64,000 bases of DNA. Source: Dehalobacterium sp040766325 (GTDB lineage: Bacteria; Bacillota; Dehalobacteriia; Dehalobacteriales; Dehalobacteriaceae). Position numbers and translations under genes: made by a program. Shown here in pieces: positions 1 to 7,365 of the stretch. Below the pieces are notes generated by a model that saw only the letters and a program-made list of their open reading frames with translations, had not been told where the DNA came from and searched no databases. Location: NCBI GenBank assembly GCA_040766325.1, contig JAXGQR010000003.1:232937-296936 (forward strand), in the 5' to 3' direction. How positions within the stretch are numbered: position 1 is the stretch's first letter; every line of letters starts with the position of its first letter.

Positions 1-254
1 GCCATATCCTGTAAAAAGATATGATCGTCCGGGCTTTCAAAACCGGTTTGCAAGGTATTATGGTCTACATAAATGAGACTTTTTTCTGTCTTGACCTTTG
101 GGATCCCCATAGCCTCAAACTGTAGAAAAGCCATGGTACCTGTAGCATCCTGTACCAAGGTATGATCAATTTTAATACCGATTTCTTCTCCAGCTTTCAT
201 TTCACCGGTCACTAAATGTTCCTTAATTATTTTTTGCGCAACAGTCAAACCCAT
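1..254 (-). CDS. Aconitate hydratase family protein, N-terminal part (runs off window)
   Basis: Only the first 84 codons are in the window. The start is ATG at 254 and the protein begins MGLTVAQKIIKEHLVTGE, followed by the conserved aconitase N-terminal segment DHTLVQDATGTMAFLQFEAM and then YVDHNTLQTGFES. This matches the [4Fe-4S] aconitase/homoaconitase superfamily, which interconverts citrate, cis-aconitate and isocitrate; the exact substrate cannot be told from this fragment. It is the last visible gene of a minus-strand group (PrpF-like isomerase, fumarate-reductase-like subunits, then this gene). That context suggests a role on aconitate-type tricarboxylates, which is inference. Confidence 0.85.
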   Translation of the reverse strand, partial: MGLTVAQKIIKEHLVTGEMKAGEEIGIKIDHTLVQDATGTMAFLQFEAMGIPKVKTEKSLIYVDHNTLQTGFESPDDHIFLQDM

Positions 255-286
255 GAAAACACCCCCATTATTATTGCTAGTTCATC

Positions 287-320
287 ATTCAGACGGAGTT
301 TTCTTTGTCTCCGTCTGAAT
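287..320 (-). other. Intercistronic hairpin before the aconitase gene
   Basis: A perfect 12-bp inverted repeat (ATTCAGACGGAG at 287-298, CTCCGTCTGAAT at 309-320, 10-nt loop) lies between the membrane subunit gene and aconitase. No T-run follows on the minus strand, so it does not look like a standard intrinsic terminator. It may be an mRNA processing or stability element that separates expression of the two cistrons. Confidence 0.5.
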
Positions 321-368
321 AACTGAACTGCTCATCCATAACAAATTAGATTTTTAAAAAGATTGTTG

Positions 369-1358
369 TTAGGCTGAAACTTTTTGAGAATTGGGGTCAA
401 CAATTCCCATACTTGCTGATTTGGAGACTGCATTTGTTTTTTCGTCGGACATAACGATGTCGGATACGGTTTCTTTTGACATGAGACGGAACCACTGAAT
501 GGCGCGGCTCAAAAATTTACGACCAAAATGGTAAGCAAAATTAATATCAATAACATAGGCAAAAATCACATGTACTAATATTAACGTAGCCATAATTTCG
601 GCAGCAATGGTACCTTCCCAGAACCAGCGAATGATCCCAGTCACACCTAGTACTGTCATGGTCAGGAAAATAATGATATACCAGTATTTTTGACCCGGAT
701 TGTATTCACCCTGGAAGGGAGGTTTTTCTTTGGAAAATACACTTTTAAATGCCTGCTTCCACCAGGCAAAGTCGTTTTTCCCAATGGAAAATACCGCTTT
801 CATCATGCGATTAAAATGATAACGGTCAAAGTAATAGAAAAGGAATGGAGACATCAACCACATCACTGCCCCACACTTATGGGCAATACTGACCAGCATA
901 AAAAAGAACTCATTCCAATCCTGGCCAAAATGGTTCATGGCAATCCCTGTGGCCGCAAGCAATACATAGCCGATGGCCATCCACCAATGGACAAGCTTTT
1001 CTGTCATGCGATGTCTGGTAGCAACAATTTTTAATTTTCCGTCAACCTGAGGACAAGCCTGAACACAACGGTAACAACGCAGACATTCATCATCAACAAT
1101 TTGTTCCAAATGTAAAGAAGTCCTATCTGCCTGAAGGTCTACTCGATTTTGTTCCCTTAAAACCACCGGGCAAGCGTCCACGCAGTTGCCACAGGCGATG
1201 CAGGCCCTCTGTCCTGCTACTTCGTCTCCACCTTCCAGAAGGTTATTTGGAGACATTCCGCCGGAAAGCAAGCGAAATTTGGCTACCGGAGACCATGCAG
1301 TATCGAGAATTGAGTTAATCAGTTCTCGATTTTGGGGTAAAGTTTTATATCCCGGCAC
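369..1358 (-). CDS. Membrane 4Fe-4S/cytochrome-b-like electron transfer subunit (TcuB/HdrE-like)
   Basis: About 329 residues. The N-terminal third has two ferredoxin motifs, CIACGNCVDACP and CLRCYRCVQACP. Four hydrophobic segments follow (starting near LVHWWMAIGYVLLA, FFFMLVSIAHKCGAV, YWYIIIFLTMTVLGV and MATLILVHVIFAYV), with histidines that could bind heme or quinone. The layout is that of TcuB or of membrane anchors serving fumarate-reductase-like enzymes. A GTG at 1358 sits 5 nt after an AGGGTGAT ribosome site; a TTG at 1364 is the other option but overlaps that site. It directly follows the FAD subunit gene, so it is probably the membrane partner passing electrons between the quinone pool and the flavoprotein. 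Confidence 0.7.
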   Translation of the reverse strand: MPGYKTLPQNRELINSILDTAWSPVAKFRLLSGGMSPNNLLEGGDEVAGQRACIACGNCVDACPVVLREQNRVDLQADRTSLHLEQIVDDECLRCYRCVQACPQVDGKLKIVATRHRMTEKLVHWWMAIGYVLLAATGIAMNHFGQDWNEFFFMLVSIAHKCGAVMWLMSPFLFYYFDRYHFNRMMKAVFSIGKNDFAWWKQAFKSVFSKEKPPFQGEYNPGQKYWYIIIFLTMTVLGVTGIIRWFWEGTIAAEIMATLILVHVIFAYVIDINFAYHFGRKFLSRAIQWFRLMSKETVSDIVMSDEKTNAVSKSASMGIVDPNSQKVSA

Positions 1359-1374
1359 TATCAATCACCCTTTC

Positions 1375-3015
1375 TCAGTTATTACTGGCGCAACTTGCAC
1401 TTCTTTCCTTTATTTCCGGACGGATATAATCCGGCAAGAGGATGGGAGAAGTCAGCCCGTTATGGATACCCAATTTATCCAATTCCTGATGGTATTTCTT
1501 GAGATGTTCCAATGTTGGCGTACCGACTTTCACCCCTTTAATGTATTCCACCGCACTGTTGGCGCTTCTATGTCCGAAGACAAAGATGTCCAATAAGGAG
1601 TTACCGCCCAAACGGTTAATCCCCTGTACCCCACCGGAGCACTCTCCCGCTGCAAAAAAGCCTGGTACGTTGGTTCTGGCTTCCGGATCTATTTCCACGC
1701 CTCCGTTTTGATAATGCTGAGTGGGGAAAATCATAATGGGCTCTTTATGCACATCAATACCATAATCTCTAAAACGTTTCACGATTCCGGCAAACATACG
1801 ATCCAGTTTCCCCACATCACCCCGTATATCAATAAGCGCCGTATCCAACCAAATCCCTGCTCTTCCCGTAGGCGTAGGTATCCCATTTCCTCTGCCCTGT
1901 ACTTCCCGAATGAGACCGGAAGATACGGTATCCCGCGTTTCCAGTTCGTTAATAAATCTTTCCCCATTAACATTTACTAACTGGGCCCCGTTGCCCCGTA
2001 AAGCCTCCGTAATCAATTGTCCCAATAACTGCTCCGGCCACATGGCACCGGTGGGATGAAATTGGATATTACCCATATGAAGCAATTTTGCTCCGGCTCG
2101 ATAGGCAAATACCAGCCCGTCGGCAGTAGCACCGTAGTGGTTGGTGGTAGGGAAGTCGCAGGGATGGAGACGACCGATGCCGCCGGTGGCCAAAATTACG
2201 GCTTTTGCCTTGACCACCAAATATTCCTTGGTTTCTAAATTCTGTAGGATTGCTCCGGCACATTTCCCCTCTTTGTCCAGCAACAATTCCACTACCGGGG
2301 TGTATTCCAAAGCAGGTATTTTCAGGTTGCGAAATTCATCCCGAACAACACGCAGAAATTCCATTCCGCTTACATCCTTGCAGGAATGAACTCTTCTCCG
2401 TTGTTGTCCACCGGCAAAGGATACTACCAAGTCACCGTTATCTTTGGTGTCGAACATGGCGCCGAGATCCTTTAACCATTCTACAATCAGCGGACCATCA
2501 TGAACCAGGGCGCTAATCACGTCGCGCTTGTTTTTAAAACGCCCGCCACCCAAGGTATCGATAAAATGTCTTTCCAAAGAATCATTAGGCTGCGTAGCGG
2601 CGGCAATTCCCCCCTCAGCCATGATGGTATTGGAATCTCCCATGCGCAGCTTAGTTGCCAATAAGACCTTAGCCCCTTGTTGATGAGCGATAATCGAAGC
2701 CGACAAACCGCCTCCTCCGGCTCCAATGACCAAAACATCTACATCATAATCGATCTTGTTTAAATCAATTTTATCCGGATCGACGCAACTTCTGCCTTCT
2801 AACAAATCTACCAACTTATTGGTAAGTTTTTCCCCTTTATTAGGCCCAAGACGCACCTCTTTGATGCTGTCCGGCCGATAATCAGGATGCCATTCATGGA
2901 GCAGCTTTTCTCTCTCCGCAAATTGCATGCGCGGAATCTCCTGTTTGAGTCTGAATTCTCGGGTTTCATACAATTTTTTAATAGATTCTTGCATCATTGC
3001 AGGATAGCCTGACAT
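1375..3015 (-). CDS. Fumarate reductase/succinate dehydrogenase family FAD subunit
   Basis: 546 residues. An N-terminal extension of about 90 residues precedes the dinucleotide fold (VLVIGAGGGGLSASIIA). Family landmarks follow: the flavin region MAEGGIAAATQP, the substrate-site NIQFHPTGAMWPEQL, RGNGAQLVNVNGERFINE, the catalytic arginine region ETRDTVSSGLIREV, HYQNGGVEID, and the C-terminal INRLGGNSLLDIFVFG. All core residues of the FrdA/SdhA/TcuA superfamily appear present, so it should catalyse a reversible C=C oxidation/reduction. Substrate is open: fumarate, mesaconate or aconitate/tricarballylate are candidates given PrpF- and aconitase-like neighbours. Start ATG at 3015 follows an AAAGGGGGATT site. 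Confidence 0.8.
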   Translation of the reverse strand: MSGYPAMMQESIKKLYETREFRLKQEIPRMQFAEREKLLHEWHPDYRPDSIKEVRLGPNKGEKLTNKLVDLLEGRSCVDPDKIDLNKIDYDVDVLVIGAGGGGLSASIIAHQQGAKVLLATKLRMGDSNTIMAEGGIAAATQPNDSLERHFIDTLGGGRFKNKRDVISALVHDGPLIVEWLKDLGAMFDTKDNGDLVVSFAGGQQRRRVHSCKDVSGMEFLRVVRDEFRNLKIPALEYTPVVELLLDKEGKCAGAILQNLETKEYLVVKAKAVILATGGIGRLHPCDFPTTNHYGATADGLVFAYRAGAKLLHMGNIQFHPTGAMWPEQLLGQLITEALRGNGAQLVNVNGERFINELETRDTVSSGLIREVQGRGNGIPTPTGRAGIWLDTALIDIRGDVGKLDRMFAGIVKRFRDYGIDVHKEPIMIFPTQHYQNGGVEIDPEARTNVPGFFAAGECSGGVQGINRLGGNSLLDIFVFGHRSANSAVEYIKGVKVGTPTLEHLKKYHQELDKLGIHNGLTSPILLPDYIRPEIKERSASCASNN

Positions 3016-3027
3016 AATAATCCCCCT

Positions 3028-3708
3028 TTATAGCTTCTCAAATTCTCTTTCATCGTATATTTTTTTCAGTTCTGCTTCCGATAAATCAGCCAGTGCTTTT
3101 ACCCCTTGGTCAAACTTGCCTGACCGGATATCCTTATTGCGTTCAATCAGATGTTGAGGTTTCGGCCGAATGTGTTTAGAAAGATATCTCCGTACAAAAA
3201 GAGCAATGTTATAGGGCACAAGCTCTCCGGTACACCGAGCAGAACATAAGCCGCACATAATACATTCAAAGGAAAGCTCCGCTGCTTCTTTCCAATCACC
3301 GCGTAACGCAGCCGCAATATAATCAATGGGTTTTAAGTCCATCGGACAAGCTTTGCTACAAGCCCCGCAACCCACACATTTTTTTATTTCCGGATATAAT
3401 TCTAGTAATGCCTTCGATGGATTATCGATTTTATCCATGTCATAAAGGGCCTTTTGCGAGGGAAATGTGGGTACTTGCAATATCGTCATACCCGGCACAA
3501 CCATCTCAAGACAAGCCAGTGCAGGATGAATTCTATAATCACCCGGTACTCGATATAAAGTAGCACATGCTCCGCAAAACCCTCCGCGACATCCGCATCC
3601 CCGGGTATATTTATATCCAATCCACTCCAAAGCCGTCATAATGGTCAGGTTTCCCGGCACCTGATAATCCCTTCCTAAAACATTAATTTGAATTAACTCT
3701 TCTCCCAT
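3028..3708 (-). CDS. Fumarate reductase-like iron-sulfur subunit (FrdB/SdhB family)
   Basis: 226 residues from ATG 3708, which has a strong GGGAGGAT ribosome site; a longer reading to 3801 would overlap the PrpF-like gene and lacks support. The N-terminal half is a [2Fe-2S] domain with GCGCRGGFCGACATLYR. The C-terminal half has two cluster motifs, CVGCGACSKACPMD and CIMCGLCSARCTGE, the second with Thr in place of the usual Pro. It lies 12 bp from the FAD subunit and 13 bp from the PrpF-like gene, so they are co-transcribed. It should pass electrons between the flavoprotein and the membrane FeS subunit. Confidence 0.8.
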   Translation of the reverse strand: MGEELIQINVLGRDYQVPGNLTIMTALEWIGYKYTRGCGCRGGFCGACATLYRVPGDYRIHPALACLEMVVPGMTILQVPTFPSQKALYDMDKIDNPSKALLELYPEIKKCVGCGACSKACPMDLKPIDYIAAALRGDWKEAAELSFECIMCGLCSARCTGELVPYNIALFVRRYLSKHIRPKPQHLIERNKDIRSGKFDQGVKALADLSEAELKKIYDEREFEKL

Positions 3709-3721
3709 GGTTGATCCTCCC

Positions 3722-4918
3722 TTACTTCTCGGATTTTTTCTTGGCTGATGTCTCCAGTTCGATTGAAGCAACTTTTGCTCGGGATACGTATACATTACCA
3801 TCCATCAAACGTCGGGCAGTTCTGGCCAAAGCTGCTTTATGCAATATCGTTTCCCCGTTCTTTTGTTCCACATCAACCTCTACTTCCAATTTCCCGGAAG
3901 GATGACCGATGCGAATCTGATTTTTCTGTCTGGCTTCTTCAGAAAGCAGATCAAATACCACACTACCAGGAATTTTGGCAGCTGTTCCTGTGCAAACGGC
4001 ACCTGTCACTGCATAAGCTTTATGGGGTTTTTGCATAGACATCATACGCCCTACAATATCAATTTCTTCCTCTTTGATGATTCTGCCATCGGAAGCGGTA
4101 TAAGTTTGGGCTTTGGAAACAAAACATATTTTAGGTACGGCAGGACTAACCACTCTGGCATTTTTCCAATCATCTGCCCGACCAATTTTTACGGCAAATA
4201 AGCCGCGAATTTCTTCCAGAGTTTCCATGAGTTTAGGATTAGCATTCACCTCATCCGGGAGTTCCGGACCTTTGATGCCCAATTCTTCTGCCTTCACAAA
4301 TATTACAGGATTTGCCGAGTCTACGAAGGAAACGGTAAACTTACCCTGACTCGTTTCAACCACATCTGTAACATTTCCGGTGGGCAGAAGTTTACCCGTT
4401 ACCGAACCAGCCGAATCAAGGAAATTCAAAACAATGCGCGCACCGGTTCCAGGTACCCCATCAATAGAGAAATCTCCGTCCACCTGGGGCTGCCCGTCTT
4501 TAACCGGTACTTCCGCTACAATAACCTTCTTGGTATTGGTGTTAAAAATGCGCACGGTAGTGATCGGTTCTACGGCAGGAACCAGCCCTTCATCAATCGC
4601 AAACGGTCCAACAGCCGAAGAAATATTACCGCAGTTTCCGGAGTAATCCACAGTAGCGTTGAACAAACTGACTTGGCCGAAAGTATAATTAATATCGGCA
4701 TCTGGACGCTCCGATTTTTCAATAATCGCCATTTTACTGGTTAGGGAGTCCGCTCCGCCCATTCCGTCAATCTGTCTGGGATCAGGACTGCCATAAGCTG
4801 CAAGGATAGTCCGGTCCCGTTCGTCCGGATCATCTGGTAGATTCCCCTTAAGGAATACCAATGCTTTGCTTGTTCCTCCGCGATACACAGTAACGGGGAT
4901 TTTTTGCATATTTGCCAT
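3722..4918 (-). CDS. PrpF-family isomerase (aconitate/methylaconitate/methylitaconate type)
   Basis: 398 residues, the usual size of PrpF proteins. Family signatures are IPVTVYRGGTSKALVFLKG at the N-terminus, QIDGMGGADSLTSKMAII, and DYSGNCGNISSAVGPFAI, which contains the conserved cysteine region of this diaminopimelate-epimerase-like fold. The family includes 2-methylaconitate cis-trans isomerase, 3-methylitaconate delta-isomerase and oxalomesaconate tautomerase; sequence alone does not separate them. The start at 4918 has GGAGGAGGC 7 nt upstream. It is the first gene of the reductase/aconitase group, and an insertion sequence lies only 31 bp upstream of its start codon. Confidence 0.85.
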   Translation of the reverse strand: MANMQKIPVTVYRGGTSKALVFLKGNLPDDPDERDRTILAAYGSPDPRQIDGMGGADSLTSKMAIIEKSERPDADINYTFGQVSLFNATVDYSGNCGNISSAVGPFAIDEGLVPAVEPITTVRIFNTNTKKVIVAEVPVKDGQPQVDGDFSIDGVPGTGARIVLNFLDSAGSVTGKLLPTGNVTDVVETSQGKFTVSFVDSANPVIFVKAEELGIKGPELPDEVNANPKLMETLEEIRGLFAVKIGRADDWKNARVVSPAVPKICFVSKAQTYTASDGRIIKEEEIDIVGRMMSMQKPHKAYAVTGAVCTGTAAKIPGSVVFDLLSEEARQKNQIRIGHPSGKLEVEVDVEQKNGETILHKAALARTARRLMDGNVYVSRAKVASIELETSAKKKSEK

Positions 4919-5009
4919 TTAAAAGCCTCCTCCTTATATAAATGATAATTAGGCGTTTGCGAAACGCCGTAACCCGCATAAATGCAGGCCTTTGTTAACA
5001 TCTTTTATA

Positions 5010-5083
5010 TATAACTCCTCTCCAAAATGAAGTAAAATTAAGTTGTAAGAAATAATAAAACTACATCTAAGAAAGGAGTTATA
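5010..5083 (+). promoter_or_regulatory. Inverted repeat that can sequester the transposase ribosome site
   Basis: TATAACTCCT at 5010-5019 is exactly complementary to AGGAGTTATA at 5074-5083, which includes the Shine-Dalgarno sequence of the transposase. Transcripts entering from outside the element would carry both arms and hide the ribosome site, while transcripts starting between the arms would not. This is the known logic by which some insertion sequences avoid activation by read-through; here it is inferred from the pairing only. Confidence 0.5.
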
Positions 5084-5088
5084 AACTA

Positions 5089-6537
5089 GTGGCCAGACCG
5101 AAACAAATATCCTTTGCAGACATTTATTCCGACTGTAATAATGTTTTTGAAAATGATAAATATCATTTCCTATCACTTCTCGAAGATAACATTAATCTTG
5201 AGGAACTTATTCCTGCTTCCTTCTATAATCACTTTTATTCCTATTTTGGTAGAAAGCGTATATACCCTCTTTCCGGTTTCCTTTGGGCGCTGCTCATTCA
5301 GCGGATTTTCTCCATCCCTACTGACAATCTTCTTCTTATCTTTCTTCAGTATTCAAAAGAACTACGCGATTTCTGTGGCTTTTCAAAGGTTCCAGATGCC
5401 TCTAAGATAACACGGTTTAAACAGGATTTTCTAATGGACTTACAATCGTTTTTCGATTCACTTGTTGATGTAACCGAACCGATATGCCAAAAGATTGATG
5501 AATCCCTTGCTTCTATGACCATCTTCGATACTTCCGGTATTGAAGCCTTTGTTACTGAAAATAATCCCAAATATGCAAACCGTATTATCAGTCAGCTAAA
5601 AGCTTTCAAGAAAGCAATAGGACTCGATGACTCCTATGACCCCTATAAAGCAGCCTATAAATCTATGCCTTCACATGCAACTTCAAACCAGGCCATTAAA
5701 CAACTCTACATCAATGGACATTTCTGCTATGTTTTCAAATTTGGTATCATTACCAACGGTCTTGGTATTGTCCGTGACATCTCTTTCTACAATAAAAATT
5801 TCATAGACGCTCACCCGGACATTATTGTGGAAAAGAAAACCGATTCTCCCCAAGAAGATAAATCCCTTGGAGATGCCAAAGCCCTTATCCCTGTTCTTAA
5901 GGACTTTTTTGATAAGCATCCTTTAATCAATCCAAAGGTTTTCCTCGGGGACGCTGCTTTTGATACAGTTAACATCTATAAATCCCTGTTTACTGAACTG
6001 AATTTTGAAAAAGCATACATCCCTCTTAATTCTCGTTCCGGTCTTGAAAACCAGGACTATACCATTAACGAAGATGGTATTCCCTGCTGCCCTCATGATA
6101 AAAATCTTCCTATGAAACCAGAAGGCAGCAAATCTAGGTGTGGGATTCCAACTTTTAAGTTTGTCTGCCCTAAAATGTCCTGGGACAAGTGCCTTGATGG
6201 CAAATATCGCCGCCGTACCCACTGTGATAATCCTTGTACTGACTCTCTGTGCGGACGAATGGTTTACATTTATCCCGAGAAAAATCTTCGTGCCTACCCC
6301 GGTACAATCCGTGGTACCGAAGAATGGGATGAAACCTACAAAATTCGTTCCGTTGTTGAAAAATCTATCAACCATTTTAAAGATAGTTTTTGCCTTGCTG
6401 GCCGCAGGACTCAGAATGAAAAGACTCTACACGCCGATTTATTATTAGCTGGTATTACCCAGTTAATCACGGTTGTTCTTGCTGATCGCATTCATAAGCA
6501 TAAATACATTCGCAGCCTGAAGCCGCTCATTGCATAG
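5089..6537 (+). CDS. DDE transposase, IS1182-like
   Basis: 482 residues from GTG 5089, with AAGGAG 8-13 nt upstream. The N-terminal third matches the DUF772-type region (VPDASKITRFKQDF). Likely catalytic acids are the Asp in MTIFDTSGIEAF, the Asp in FLGDAAFD and the Glu in IRSVVEKSINHFKD. A cysteine-rich stretch (positions about 325-400) with several CxxC-like pairs lies between the second Asp and the Glu, as in IS1182-type transposases. The frame is full length without interruption, so the element may be active. The family assignment rests on recalled architecture rather than a search. Confidence 0.85.
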   Translation: MARPKQISFADIYSDCNNVFENDKYHFLSLLEDNINLEELIPASFYNHFYSYFGRKRIYPLSGFLWALLIQRIFSIPTDNLLLIFLQYSKELRDFCGFSKVPDASKITRFKQDFLMDLQSFFDSLVDVTEPICQKIDESLASMTIFDTSGIEAFVTENNPKYANRIISQLKAFKKAIGLDDSYDPYKAAYKSMPSHATSNQAIKQLYINGHFCYVFKFGIITNGLGIVRDISFYNKNFIDAHPDIIVEKKTDSPQEDKSLGDAKALIPVLKDFFDKHPLINPKVFLGDAAFDTVNIYKSLFTELNFEKAYIPLNSRSGLENQDYTINEDGIPCCPHDKNLPMKPEGSKSRCGIPTFKFVCPKMSWDKCLDGKYRRRTHCDNPCTDSLCGRMVYIYPEKNLRAYPGTIRGTEEWDETYKIRSVVEKSINHFKDSFCLAGRRTQNEKTLHADLLLAGITQLITVVLADRIHKHKYIRSLKPLIA

Positions 6538-6740
6538 AAGTATATTGTAATTCCATATATCTATATCCATGGGTTTATTTCCTGCGCCCATTTTTTCTAC
6601 CTACATCTAGAAGTAAACTTTTTGCCTTTTCGGCCTTTAAAAATTAATTTTTGTTGTTACCAGGACATCTTGAACTTTTTGTTTTAGTCCATTTCGCAAT
6701 TACTTATAAATGATAATGAAAAAACTTTGTCTGCTTTCCG

Positions 6741-6782
6741 GAAAATAAAAATAGACAACCAATTTTTCAACTGGCTGTCTAT
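6741..6782 (-). terminator. Intrinsic terminator after the DUF3870 gene
   Basis: On the minus strand a 14-bp stem with G-T pairs (arms at 6751-6764 and 6769-6782) is followed by a T-rich tail read from 6750 downwards. It would end transcripts of the DUF3870 gene before the IS. The rest of 6538-6905 holds the right part of the IS (to about 6704) and a second small inverted repeat, CGTTTGA/TCAAACG, near 6793-6811. Confidence 0.65.
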
Positions 6783-6905
6783 TAGCTCATAACGTTTGAT
6801 TTTCTCAAACGGTCGCATATAGAACAGTATCTCATATAAAACATCCCTTTCGAACTGTAACCGGCTTTCGTCCGCTAGATAATCAACGTATCGCCCACGA
6901 AACGG

Positions 6906-7223
6906 TTACATTTCTTTAATCTTGCGATATTCTCTGTTAAGATCCTTCAGAGCGGCGATGAGAGCATTTCTGGCACCGCCATAGTAGCTGCTGAAAATCT
7001 CCTCAATGATTACTTCAACCCCATCCTGTAAACTGCACCCCACTAAAAGTTTTTTCACAGTCGAATCTGCCAGTGCCGTAACCAGAGAACACTCGGCATT
7101 AACAATGACCCCGTACTTTTTATCAATCTCAACTACAAGAGCAAGATGATCGTAAGAACCTTTAGCGGCCGTCCCCTGAGGTAATGCGGCATGACCTACT
7201 AAAATCATCGTGTTTGTACTAAT
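6906..7223 (-). CDS. DUF3870 domain protein
   Basis: About 105 residues of the DUF3870 family, whose function is unknown. Recognisable segments are MILVGHAALPQGTAAK, YGVIVNAECSLVTALADST and SSYYGGARNALIAALKDLNR. The start is unusual: the strong GGAGGGG (7230-7236) is 6 nt before an ATT codon at 7223, while the nearest ATG (7208) is 21 nt away and a TTG at 7238 lies upstream of the site. An ATT start is therefore possible. It follows the DASS transporter on the same strand and probably belongs to the carboxylate cluster. Confidence 0.65.
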   Translation of the reverse strand: MSTNTMILVGHAALPQGTAAKGSYDHLALVVEIDKKYGVIVNAECSLVTALADSTVKKLLVGCSLQDGVEVIIEEIFSSYYGGARNALIAALKDLNREYRKIKEM

Positions 7224-7365
7224 GGTCTTCCCCTCCAATGCTTAATATTTTGAGTTTTATAATATATTTATTCGACCTTAACAGGGAAAACCCTTTTTTG
7301 TTATGTTAAAATAAGAATGTAACAGTTATTGTATTTTGTAAAGGTTTCCTATTTGATATATACCC

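Larger units (their letters stand above)
4937..6717. mobile_element. IS1182-like insertion sequence with 13-bp flanking direct repeats
   Basis: A single DDE transposase gene is flanked by the 13-bp direct repeat TATAAATGATAAT at 4937-4949 and 6705-6717, which I read as the target duplication, leaving an element of about 1755 bp (4950-6704). Near the two ends the motif TTGCGAAA occurs in inverted orientation (4957-4964 and the complement at 6692-6699), but the flanks of this motif match only partly, so the exact tips are uncertain by a few bases. The left end also contains the palindrome GGCGTTTGCGAAACGCC (4952-4968). The element sits just upstream of the PrpF-like gene in opposite orientation. 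Confidence 0.7.

Noticed and set aside
3709..3801. Longer start for the FrdB-like gene
   Set aside because: It would overlap the PrpF-like gene by 80 bp, and the excellent GGGAGGAT site marks ATG 3708.
5923..6375. 150-codon minus-strand frame inside the IS
   Set aside because: Shadow of the transposase gene, without a ribosome site or recognisable domain.
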